Source of the DNA: Tethya wilhelma
Taxonomy: Eukaryota; Porifera; Demospongiae; Tethyida; Tethyidae
Reading direction: 5' to 3'
Assembly: GCA_964030475.1 (NCBI GenBank)
Contig: CAXIPT010000002.1
Location: forward strand, 5,544,161-5,608,160
Length of the DNA stretch: 64,000 nt
In this document: positions 45,225 through 55,295 of the stretch, in pieces
Position numbering within the stretch: the stretch's first letter is position 1
How the letters are laid out: the number at the start of each line of letters is the position of its first letter
Position numbers and translations under genes: made by a program
The notes under the pieces: generated by a model
What the model was told of the DNA's origin: nothing
Databases searched by the model: none
What the model saw: the letters and a program-made list of their open reading frames with translations, nothing else

Positions 45225-48200
45225 TTAAACAGAGTCACTATAATAGTCAGGGGGACGACGTTCTCGTCGTGGATAGCGTCTCACTCCTGACGATCTCCAA
45301 GAGTTCTCAGAGTCACTTTGCTCCTGGTTGGTAGACTGTTCAACATTGTCACGATTGTTACTAGTGTCAGTTACCAGTTCAGTAGCAGTTGGAGCAGCAA
45401 GTGTATCTGCAGGTTGCCAATCACTGTTAGAATCAGTAGGTGAGGAAACTCGTGCCTTGACATGGTCGACATGTCTTCGCCATGTTTGATGTTCATCAGT
45501 TTCCACTAGGTACGACAGAGGTCCAAGTTTGGCAACAACTACAGCTGGAATCCAATCAGGACCAGGTCTGAAATTCTTAACCATCACAGCATCTCTTACT
45601 GCAAAATTTCGAGACTTGGCATGTTGGTCATGACTTGCTTTCTGTTGAGTTTGCTTTTGTTTCACTTGAGCAGACAAATCAGGTTTGAGTAAGTCGAATC
45701 GTGTACGCATCTCTCTCTTCAAAAACAGAGAACTAGGTGACACACCTGTTGTAGAATGTTCAGAGAAACGATACTTGAGCAAAAAGTTTGAGAGACGTTG
45801 AGAGAGAGGTAATCCAGATCCAACACTAGCTTTCAGAGCATGTTTGAGAGATTGCACAAATCGCTCAGCCAGGCCATTGGTGGCAGGATGATATGGAGCG
45901 CTACGAATGTGTTTGACTCCATTCATTTCCAGAAACACCGAAAACTCATTAGCCGTAAATTGAGATCCATTATCGGACACGATCTGTTCAGGTAAGCCAT
46001 ATCTTGCAAACATTTGTCTGAGAGCATCCAAAGTGGCAGGCACAGTAGAATTTGACATCATGAATACCTCTGGCCACTTGGAGTAAGCGTCCACAGCAAC
46101 AAGAAACATTGATCCTTGAAAGGGACCAGCAAAATCAATGTGCACTCGTTCAAAAACTCTCGAGGGCCAATTCCATGGTTGCAGAGGTGCAGACGGTGGT
46201 GATCCTTTGATAGCCAGACAATCTTTACAACTCTTGGCTAGCGACTCGATACTAGAGTCTAACTTTGGCCACCAGAAGTAACTGCGAGCAATACTCTTCA
46301 TCTTGACGATGCCCAAGTGATCGTGGTGAAGCTCGGATAGTAGCTTCTCTCGAAACTTCTCGGGAATCACAACTCGTATACCCCAGAGGATACAACCATT
46401 TTCCACAGTTAGGTCATTTCTTCGTGTGAAAAACGCTTTCAACTCATCGTCAACTTGAGTTGGCCAACCTTTGGTGATGTGATTGTACACTTTGCTGAGT
46501 GTGACATCTTGACGAGTAGCGGTAGCGAGCTGTTTGGCAGTCAGAGGCAAACTCCGAACCTGGGACATGTTGAAAACAGCTGCAGGGTCTGGTGTGTGAG
46601 CTACGGTACTCACTCGGTTCAATGGTAGACGAGATAGTCCATCGGCATTTCCATGTTCTGCTGTACTCCGAAATTCAATCTTGTAAGAATAAGCGGACAA
46701 CTGTACTGCCCATCGAGTAAGACGTGCAGCAGTGGTTGCAGACACTCCTTTCTTTGGTCCTAGTATTGTGGTTAGTGGTTTGTGGTCTGTTACTAAGACA
46801 AAACTTCTCCCATAGAGATACGTGTGAAACTTGTTTACCCCATACACCAATGACAATGCCTCCTTCTCAATTTGAGAGTAATTACGTTCACTTGGTAGTA
46901 AAGTTCTAGAGGCAAAAGCAATCGGATGTTCGGTACCATTTGGCATCACGTGTGATATCACTGCTCCGATACCATAAGCAGAGGCATCTCCAGCCAACTT
47001 GATCGGCAAAGTAGCATCATAATGCACAAGAACATTCGGAGACACAATCTTAGCTTTAGCTTCGTCAAAAGCTTTCTGGCACTCTGCTGTCCAATGCCAT
47101 GGGGTGTCATTACATAGTAAAGCATTCAATGGGTGAAGAAGAGAAGACAGATTGGGTATAAACTTCCCATAATAATTGAGCAAGCCCAAAAATGAACGTA
47201 ATTCCTGTTGATTCTTAGGGGTAGGTGCCCCTGTAATTGCTTTAAGCTTACTATCAGTAGCATGAATACCTTCTGAGTCGATTCGATGACCAAGGTACTG
47301 CACACTGGGCTTGAGGAAGGAGCACTTTGTCTTCTTGACGCGAAGACCATGTTCTCGCAGTCTTTGCAGAACCTTCTCCAAATTCCTCATGTGCTCTTCC
47401 GGTGTCTTCCCTGTAACAAGAATATCATCAATGTAACAAATTACACCATCTAGCCCCTGAAGGATACTATCCATCGTCTTTTGGAAGATGGCTGGCGCTG
47501 ACGCCACACCAAAGGGCATCCGGGTGTACCTGTACAAACCACGATGGGTGTTGATGGTCAGATACTTTCGAGATTCTTCATCCAATGGTAATTGGTTGTA
47601 AGCATGAGAGAGATCTAACGTGGAGAAATACTTTCCTCCGGCGAGAGTAGCGAACAAGTCCTCAGGACGTGGAAGAGGGTATTGATCAACGTTGAGAGAC
47701 GGGTTGACAGTTACCTTGTAATCTCCACATATACGGACTTGGCCATCCTTTTTCGGAACAACCACTATTGGAGCAGCCCAGTCACTATGAGTGACTTTCT
47801 CCAGTACTCCACTCTTTTCTAGCCTGTCCAACTCTGCTTCCACAGCTGGTCGCAAAGCATATGGTACAGTTCGAGGTCGGTGAAATCGAGGTGCTGCATC
47901 AGGAGAGACAGATAGATGAGCTTCAAACGGCTTGACAGTGCCTAACTCATCCTTGAATACTTCATTGTACTCATTCAACATCTTGGAAAGAGGATCATTC
48001 TCTAGCACCACAGCTTTGATGCTAGCCCAATCAAGCTTGAAATGTTGCAGCCAATCCCTACCAAGTAAGGTGGGACCTTCACCCTTGACGACAGTCAGTG
48101 TCAATTCTTGAGCTGGTTGGTCTAGGTAACGAACAGATACAGTCACCTTTCCTGCAACATTCAATGACTCTCCTGTGTAAGTCTTGAGTTGTACTGTTGA

Positions 48201-49241
48201 CTCCTCAATACATAGGTTAGGAAACAAGGAGTGCAATGTGCCTTCAGACATAATTGTGACAGTGGCACCTGTGTCTACCTCAAAGGGTACCTTGTGGTCA
48301 TTTATCTCCATGGTAACTTCAATGGGTGGTGGTGAAGCTTCAGTGGTTTGGTAGAACATAGGCTCCATCTCCTGATCACTATCAGCTGCTGACTCATCAC
48401 CACAAACATAGTGATGCACACCACCTGGCTTCTTCCTCTTTGAATATGTACTACGTGAGTGAGGGTTTGTGGCTTTAGGGAATTTCCCTGCTTGTCCACA
48501 TACTGGTGCAATGTGGCCAATTTTCCCACACCTGTGGCACTTCGACTTGCGATGCTTGCATTGTTTCTCATCATGCCGTCTACCACAACGGTAGCATTGT
48601 GTTGCAACATAACTGACGGGGTTGCTGCTTGCACTCGACGGCTGTGCAGATGCACTCTCGGACGTCTTGAGGTCTTTGGCATTCATGTCTGCCAGTTCCA
48701 TGCCTTGGGCAATAGTCTGAGCTTTCTCAATAGTCAGTTCAGCTTCGGTCAAGAGTCTCTTTTGCAAACTTTCGCTCTTAACCCCACACACAAAACGATC
48801 ACGAAGTGCTTGGTCCAGAAAAGTTCCAAACTCACAATGGATACTGAGTCGGCGCAAATCAGCTACGAAGTCAGCGATGGACTCATTGGACTGTTGTACA
48901 CGCTGGTAGAACCTATAACGCTCTCCAATTACTAGAGGCTTAGGGTCATAGTGTTTGGTCAACGTCTCCTTGAGTACTTGGAACGTTTTGTCCTTCGGCT
49001 TCGTCGGCGCAAGGAGACTACGCAGCGTCTCATAGGTACTTGGACCTATTACAGTAAGGAGAACAGCGACTTTCTTGTCTTCTCCCACATCATTAGCATC
49101 AAAATAGAGCTCTAGTCTCTCGAGGTACGAAGAGATTTGGTCAAACTTTGGGTTGAACTCTTTCAACTTCCCTATCACACGGGAACTAACAGCAACTGTT
49201 GCTGGCGTCGCAGGCGGATCCTCAGGTGGATCAGTCGGCAT
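45225..49241 (-). CDS. gag-pol: Gypsy gag-pol polyprotein
   Basis: One uninterrupted frame of about 1,340 codons; the first ATG is at 49241 (MPTDPPEDPP), four codons inside the open frame. Residue numbers below count from the frame start. Gag region (about 25-200); two CCHC zinc knuckles (C220-C232, C239-C252); aspartic protease DTGA (327-330); reverse transcriptase with STLDLSHAY and YIDD (607-610); RNase H with D756, E798, D823; integrase with an HHCC finger near 977-1012 and the catalytic triad D1040, D1094, E1130; an Arg/Pro-rich tail. Gag and Pol share one frame, so no frameshift signal is needed. All catalytic motifs are present. Confidence 0.95.
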   Translation of the reverse strand: MPTDPPEDPPATPATVAVSSRVIGKLKEFNPKFDQISSYLERLELYFDANDVGEDKKVAVLLTVIGPSTYETLRSLLAPTKPKDKTFQVLKETLTKHYDPKPLVIGERYRFYQRVQQSNESIADFVADLRRLSIHCEFGTFLDQALRDRFVCGVKSESLQKRLLTEAELTIEKAQTIAQGMELADMNAKDLKTSESASAQPSSASSNPVSYVATQCYRCGRRHDEKQCKHRKSKCHRCGKIGHIAPVCGQAGKFPKATNPHSRSTYSKRKKPGGVHHYVCGDESAADSDQEMEPMFYQTTEASPPPIEVTMEINDHKVPFEVDTGATVTIMSEGTLHSLFPNLCIEESTVQLKTYTGESLNVAGKVTVSVRYLDQPAQELTLTVVKGEGPTLLGRDWLQHFKLDWASIKAVVLENDPLSKMLNEYNEVFKDELGTVKPFEAHLSVSPDAAPRFHRPRTVPYALRPAVEAELDRLEKSGVLEKVTHSDWAAPIVVVPKKDGQVRICGDYKVTVNPSLNVDQYPLPRPEDLFATLAGGKYFSTLDLSHAYNQLPLDEESRKYLTINTHRGLYRYTRMPFGVASAPAIFQKTMDSILQGLDGVICYIDDILVTGKTPEEHMRNLEKVLQRLREHGLRVKKTKCSFLKPSVQYLGHRIDSEGIHATDSKLKAITGAPTPKNQQELRSFLGLLNYYGKFIPNLSSLLHPLNALLCNDTPWHWTAECQKAFDEAKAKIVSPNVLVHYDATLPIKLAGDASAYGIGAVISHVMPNGTEHPIAFASRTLLPSERNYSQIEKEALSLVYGVNKFHTYLYGRSFVLVTDHKPLTTILGPKKGVSATTAARLTRWAVQLSAYSYKIEFRSTAEHGNADGLSRLPLNRVSTVAHTPDPAAVFNMSQVRSLPLTAKQLATATRQDVTLSKVYNHITKGWPTQVDDELKAFFTRRNDLTVENGCILWGIRVVIPEKFREKLLSELHHDHLGIVKMKSIARSYFWWPKLDSSIESLAKSCKDCLAIKGSPPSAPLQPWNWPSRVFERVHIDFAGPFQGSMFLVAVDAYSKWPEVFMMSNSTVPATLDALRQMFARYGLPEQIVSDNGSQFTANEFSVFLEMNGVKHIRSAPYHPATNGLAERFVQSLKHALKASVGSGLPLSQRLSNFLLKYRFSEHSTTGVSPSSLFLKREMRTRFDLLKPDLSAQVKQKQTQQKASHDQHAKSRNFAVRDAVMVKNFRPGPDWIPAVVVAKLGPLSYLVETDEHQTWRRHVDHVKARVSSPTDSNSDWQPADTLAAPTATELVTDTSNNRDNVEQSTNQEQSDSENSWRSSGVRRYPRRERRPPDYYSDSV

Positions 49242-49252
49242 CCTCGTCGCCA
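49242..49252 (-). promoter_or_regulatory. Primer-binding site, tRNA-Ser type
   Basis: TGGCGACGAGG, one base inside the 5' LTR, complements the CCA-added 3' end of an animal serine tRNA (GCT type, from memory). Its last bases adjoin the first ATG. Confidence 0.7.
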
Positions 49253-49253
49253 A

Positions 49254-49395
49254 TGTTGTGTTTTAGTGCTCTTACAGCTAACACATTAACTGAATGACTT
49301 TTCATAGAGTGTCATAAAAACTGAATCAGTATTAATGTGCACAACTTTAAATAGGTACTAGACAGGAAGTACATTACATCATACAATACATTACA
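49254..49395 (-). repeat. 5' LTR of the Gypsy element
   Basis: 142 bp; promoter and U3-R-U5 for the minus-strand element. Identical to 44971-45112. Confidence 0.95.
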
Positions 49396-49439
49396 AATTA
49401 TAACTGTCACCATCTGATGCTTCAATAAAGGTAAGATAG

Positions 49440-49545
49440 TCAACTCTTAATTGAAGTCAAGTCAGACTCTATGGTCTGCACAAGCTCTGGAAATGTTGGT
49501 CTCTCCTCAGCAGACGAATGCCAGCACTTCCTCATTACATTATAG
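49440..49545 (-). pseudogene. Orphan copy of the kinase terminal exon
   Basis: Preceded by a TTACAG acceptor, it reads YNVMRKCWHSSAEERPTFPELVQ and on to a TGA at 49440, the C-lobe end of a tyrosine kinase. It duplicates exon 51082-51202 of the integrin-kinase gene, and flanks on both sides match too. A degraded stub of the preceding exon is visible near 49650-49670. No upstream kinase exons remain, so it is probably a relic. It could only be used as an alternative 3' exon if splicing skipped across sulfotransferase C. It keeps the consensus ERPTFPEL better than the in-place exon (ARPTFLDL). Confidence 0.85.
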
Positions 49546-49731
49546 CTGTAAGTACAAAAGTCAGACTGGTATATTACTGCATCATGGGTACTCACTACTG
49601 TGACATAATTATATACAGCATGTCCTAGTACAATGTCATTGTATAGCTTAAATGGCATCAGTACAAGCTACATTATAATAAAATTATACATAATAATAAT
49701 TACCAGCGACCTAAACTATAATTATATAGTT

Positions 49732-50610
49732 CTACAACATAAAGTCGAAATAAAGACCCAATTTTTCACATTTTTCACTACACAGTTCATCAATCTGAGC
49801 CGACTGCTCTGGTGTGAGGTAATTTACCCAATCTCCCACTTCTCCTTTACGCATGAATGGTTTTGCATTAGGATCTCTGATCTTACTCCATGTGTAGTTT
49901 GTTGTTGGGTCATCCTTCATCACTTTAAATGTTGTCCTAGAAATGACCTCATCAATGACCTCCTGAGAGACATTACACCCAATAAATTGAGCAATGCTAG
50001 CAACAGCTGTGGAATGATCTTTCTTCATGTCTTCATATTTCAAGAAGAGTACATTCTCATCATCTTTGTGGGCCCACCAACCAAGAACATGGTCGAAAAA
50101 ATCCCCAAATTCAACACATTCATGAGTATAGTGCTCCCAAAATTCATCCCAGTTCAAGTTTTTTTCCTCATATGCTAATATGTGGAAATAAAATGACACA
50201 GCTACATCTTTTGGGTTTCTAGCAACATAGATGTATTTGCATGGTGTGGTGTGTGGTAATCCACACGGTACCATTTCATAAGGCATGTGACTCTTGAAAG
50301 CACGAGGACAAGGATCTAATTTTATATCTTCAAGGTTGACATTGGGATAAATAGGTAGAGCTTCCAGCCATGGAATAGCATCACTAATGGTCTTTTCTCT
50401 GTCAGTTTGGCTAGTACTTCTAAGAAGTCTTACAATCTGTTGTGTCCATGTTGTTCCAGCTTTAGGATAAGTCACTATCCACACATCATCAGGTCGAAGT
50501 GGAAAATCCTTCAGCTTGTCCAAGGTCTCGTGCTGGACAACGTCAGGAACCACCAACCCATTGAGAACGTGGTCTCCGCCAATTAGAGGTAGAGGTGTGC
50601 TCGCCGCCAT
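49732..50610 (-). CDS. Cytosolic sulfotransferase C (SULT family)
   Basis: 292 residues, single exon, all PAPS motifs intact (TYPKAGTTW, KSHMPYE, YVARNPKDVAVSFYFH, RKGEVGDW). Very close to B, with which it shares flanking sequence. Lies directly downstream of the integrin-kinase gene on the same strand. Confidence 0.92.
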   Translation of the reverse strand: MAASTPLPLIGGDHVLNGLVVPDVVQHETLDKLKDFPLRPDDVWIVTYPKAGTTWTQQIVRLLRSTSQTDREKTISDAIPWLEALPIYPNVNLEDIKLDPCPRAFKSHMPYEMVPCGLPHTTPCKYIYVARNPKDVAVSFYFHILAYEEKNLNWDEFWEHYTHECVEFGDFFDHVLGWWAHKDDENVLFLKYEDMKKDHSTAVASIAQFIGCNVSQEVIDEVISRTTFKVMKDDPTTNYTWSKIRDPNAKPFMRKGEVGDWVNYLTPEQSAQIDELCSEKCEKLGLYFDFML

Positions 50611-50639
50611 ATTGCCCAGCCTGTGTATTAAAAGGGGAG

Positions 50640-50706
50640 GGGCTCGTATGACGTGCGTGTACGTGTATGTGTACGTATATATATACGTGTACGTGTACGC
50701 GTATCA
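50640..50706. repeat. Alternating purine-pyrimidine tract (CGTGTACGTATATATACGTG type)
   Basis: About 60 bp of nearly perfect alternating purines and pyrimidines with local palindromes, just upstream of sulfotransferase C. Could adopt Z-DNA or cruciform structure and affect its promoter; inference only. Confidence 0.6.
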
Positions 50707-50749
50707 GAGCTCTCGAGCATGGCAAGAGCTTGATCACATCCGATTATCC

Positions 50750-50827
50750 TAGCCTCGTACCCAGGCCACTCCCAGTTTTTTTCTGTGTAACACAGCAAAA
50801 ACTGGGAGTGGCCTGGGTACGAGGCTA
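50750..50827. repeat. Perfect short palindromic element, TAGCCTCGT family
   Basis: 78 bp with 31-bp perfect terminal inverted repeats starting TAGCCTCGTACCCAGGCC and a 16-bp loop. Best-preserved copy in the window. Confidence 0.92.
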
Positions 50828-51081
50828 CGATTACACAAACTTTACAATAATACTTCACTTTAATTTTAATAATTAAATTTATGTTCCTAAAGCTAGAGTT
50901 ATATAAAAAAATTATTGATATGTCTAAAATAAACACCATGGATGCATGTACTGTTTTTCTGCTCTTAATCATGGATCAGTTATCCCAAGTCTCTAGACTT
51001 CTTACATAAGACAATTAAGCATGTAAAAATTATATTGTGCCTCAAGCACTAACAGAATTATTACTGTCACCATCTGATGCT

Positions 51082-53152
51082 TCAATTAAGGGTAAGATAG
51101 TCAACTCTTGAAGTCAAGTCAGACTCTATGGTCTGCACAAGGTCTAAAAATGTCGGTCTCGCCTCAGCAGATGAATGCCAGCATTGAGTCATTACATTAT
51201 AGCTGTAAGTACAAAAGTCAGACTGGTAAAGGTGGGTATACTGTGACCTACTCAATGTCATAGTACAATGTCATTTAGCTTACATTGCATCAGTGCAAGC
51301 TATATTGTCAGGCTTGTCCATTCTGTGTCCACTGTCAATCAGTTGAGGCAGTGACTGAGCAGTGATGCCAGGATAGGGAATCTTCCCAGCACTGAACACC
51401 TCCCAGCAAGTCACACCAAACGACCACTGCATGAAATATATACAACTCTTAAAAACTAGTAACTAGCTACTTATTACTATAGTCATTGCTTATCCTAATG
51501 GTTCTTACCACATCAGTTTTCTCACTGAAGATGCCAAAATTGAAGCTCTCTGGAGCAACCCACTTCACCGGTAACAGGACATTCTTATGATCTTCTTGAC
51601 GAAAGTACGTTTTTGAGTATGTGTGTTCAGAAAGCCCGAAATCTGACACACAAATCACATGCTTCTTATTGATCCTATATTATAGTGATTATGTATGCAT
51701 GGTAACCATAATACAGAATACTTTTAGGTACTATTATTAAAACTTTGTATAATAATTATACAACATGCACCATGCAGTGATTGCATGCTTACGTACATGC
51801 AGTTTCTTGCAGCAAGATCTCGGTGGATGATGTTATTTTTGGCCAAGTATTCCATTCCTTTGGCTATTTGAAAGCACATCTCAGTGAGCTGTTTGGAAAC
51901 AGAGTTGATCTGAAAGAAATCAATTTTCTGATTGATTGATTTCTTAAATGAGAATACACACAATTACCTCATACTCTTCACTGCCCTCCTTGAGCAACAT
52001 AGTGTCTTTGTTCTTCCTGAGGAAAGACAAGAGACTGCCATTCTCCATAAAAGGCATCACAATGTAAGGAGTGGGGCCTCCATCAAGACACACTCCTATG
52101 AGGGTCTGTACATTGGGGTGGTTGAGATTACACATCTTCTTGCTCTCCTTCAACATGTCATCAACCTGACTCTGGTCATAGAAACCTTAAAGATTATACA
52201 AAATAATCTTATATAATTATTGCTTATTCCCTGATTATTATTATACTAGTGAAACAACCTTTTAGGGTTTTTACCGCCACTAAATCTATTGGCACACATT
52301 TATCTACTTGTAATTGAGCTTGGTAGACGATTCCAAATTGTCCTACATGTAAAGTTTAGTCAATCATTTATTCATACAATCATAAAATCAACTGACTCGA
52401 TCCGAGAATCAGTATAATAATAAAAACATGGTCTCCTCACCTTCACCCAATGTCTTTCCAATTGTCAAGTTTGACCGTTTTATTATAAGTGTCATGTCAA
52501 AAGAGTTTTTATTGAGTTGCTCACTTGTGACAGAACAGAACGGTAATAGTTCCTGTAGTTCAGGTCCACTTGAGACAGAATCAGAAGCTGTGTGCAAAAT
52601 AAATATATACAAAGGCATATCCCAGACTCTCAGTTAGTCACATAAGGCTACATTGCAAATTCAATCATTTTCACTGTCAATCTTATATAAAGGTCGCTGT
52701 GCCAAATTGAGATCAAGATATAATTTTGTTGTTTCGTTACTTTTGCAGCAAAAATAATTTTCTACATGTTTTACAGTTGGTAAGTTACTACACAAATAAT
52801 TTAAAAAACTAATAGGCATGCATCTAAATGCTGAATCAAATATATATATATAGCTGTACGTAAAAATTTCCTGCTGTATGGTATATATGTTACCTATTGT
52901 AGTTTGTATGGCATCAGGTCTAAGAGTACAAGCTGATTCAGAAGTAGTGACCGCTGGTATCACCTATAATAATTATAAGGACACGCAGAGTATAATTATG
53001 TGTGTCTGCGACTGTGTGGGTGTGTGGGTGTGTGAGTGTGTGTGACTGTGTGGGTGTGTGGGTGTGTGGGTATGTGAGTGTGTGTGTCTGTGACTGTGTG
53101 GGTGTGTGGGTGTGTGACTGTTAGTGTGTGGGTGTGTGGGTGTGTGACTGTT

Positions 53153-53184
<32 letters not shown>

Positions 53185-54469
53185 TGCGACTGTGTGGGTG
53201 CGTGACTCTGTGGGTGTGTGGGTGTGTGCTAGATGTGTGAATGTGCATGCAGGTGTGTATGCATGCATGTGCAAGCTGGCAAAATAATAGGATTAACTCA
53301 GAGTCAAAAGTGACCTCATCATGTCCATTTCTAGCTTTCACTTACTGGGGCAAATTCTGCCTGTTGAAATTCTTTAGTGCATTTCTTAATTCGATTCTAT
53401 TTAAAGTGAGGAAAAGCAGTCCTTGACTCCTTGCAAAGCACACAATAGACACAATTGTTACACAATAGCTGCATGCAATAAAAGATCATAAAGTGCGTGT
53501 GCACTCATACATAATTAATAATTATTTGGGATCAACTTTATGTACCTACTTATTACTGTAACAATTGAAAGCAAAAAAAAAAAAAAAAAAGCAACAAAGT
53601 TATAAAGATAAAAAAAATCTTACAGCTTACCCAAAAGATGAAGAAGAGTTTGAGGAGAATTAGAGCTAATATGCCCAGGAGCACGATGGCTCCAACCAAA
53701 CTACCAGCAATGATCCAAGGCAGAGCACCGAGAGGACAGTTGATGTCATTGGAGATGAGCACCACTACTCTTGTGTTGGAGAGATAGAAGGTGTATGTGC
53801 ACTCACTGAACTGGAAGTTGCACATTATAGTATAGTTGTCTGCGAGATTAAAAATAATCAAAGCTGTATACTATAGAATCGATCATCTCCAATTCACCTG
53901 GTAGAGTATCCTCAATACCAATCATAGAGAAATCCTCAAGGTTACAACCACCACAATCACTGCCTGGTGACTCTTGTACACTACATCTGGCACACAGCTC
54001 CCGATCAGCACAGGCTTGCTCCTACGAGTTTAAAGTAACAACCATAATAATAATTATTTTAGCATGTATAAATTATGACATTGTATTTATTTTTTTGTAT
54101 TAGACAATTAAAAGAATAATTTTTATTGATAGAATTCTTTTCTGCATTAAGAATCGCTATCATGAATGAGAGAAATTGCTAATGTCTTGGAAGTATATAG
54201 GGTATAGAAATATTCAATCGAATTATAGCACGTACCCACACTCTATTATTTTATTCTACTATAAGTTAGCTAAATTATAGCTGCTAGCTTTCTTCATGCA
54301 TGCAATTAATTCAGAGGTGCAGATATAATTATATGAATCAGTTTACCATTGTGATACAAATGTTGTTGAGATCAAGAAATCCTGAGTCACAGACACAGCC
54401 TGAGCAACGACAGGCATCAGGATGATCCTCAAAATTATAATCAGCATCTAAAGTAGCACAGAGCGCCTG

Positions 54470-54519
<50 letters not shown>

Positions 54520-54520
54520 N

Positions 54521-54585
<65 letters not shown>

Positions 54586-55248
54586 TATGTGTGTGTGTTT
54601 GTGTTTATACAACTTGCACGATTGCAATGATACTTAGTACAGGATCAGTCATTAAAAAAATTGGAGAACAACAAACAAAATCTATAACAGCACTAAAAGG
54701 TTTAAAGAAATTAATCATTCTGTACAATTGTACAACAGAAGCCATAATAATTATTGACATCGTATACAAGCTCTATACACACTCACTTTGGAGCAGTTGC
54801 TATAGCACCACACCCCCTCTCACTCTCTTACCATGGAGCGATTGCTATAGCAGGCATTGGGGTCACATTCACAGGTACCGTTGGTACCAACCTCAGGATC
54901 GAAGAAGTTGTAAGTCTGAGTTGACACCAGTGCTACATCACACTCACACACCTCCTCGCCGTTGACACAGAGACACTCACCACGATCAGTACCTAGTCAA
55001 GTACAAGTATAATATGAGAAGGTTGTGTAGTAGTACGTAGCACTAGATTTCTCCAACCATACAGCATCATACAATTTCAGTTCTATCTAGTACTGATTAG
55101 ATCAAGCTCCTAGCTCTACTGCTGGTAACCGATTGAATACATTACACGTAATAATTTTCTTGTATACATTTGAGAGTGATGTTGTTACCAATGGAGCCCA
55201 TAGGACAATTACCATGGTTACACTCACAGGCATCTCCAAAGAACTCCT

Positions 55249-55295
<47 letters not shown>

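Larger units (their letters stand above)
44971..49395 (-). mobile_element. Full-length Gypsy-type LTR retrotransposon, apparently recent
   Basis: Two 142-bp LTRs (TG...CA ends) that I find identical flank one long gag-pol frame. A 5-bp target duplication AATTA lies at 44966-44970 and 49396-49400. PBS and polypurine tract are in place. Identity of the LTRs and the uninterrupted frame indicate a young, possibly still mobile copy. It sits inside the duplicated kinase-exon/sulfotransferase block. Confidence 0.95.

Noticed and set aside
52661..52963. Separate start of a stand-alone kinase gene at exon 24
   Set aside because: The frame there begins after an AG acceptor with GTG and has no ATG until 10 residues before the kinase glycine loop; continuation from the integrin exons fits phase and strand better. 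Kept as the alternative to test.
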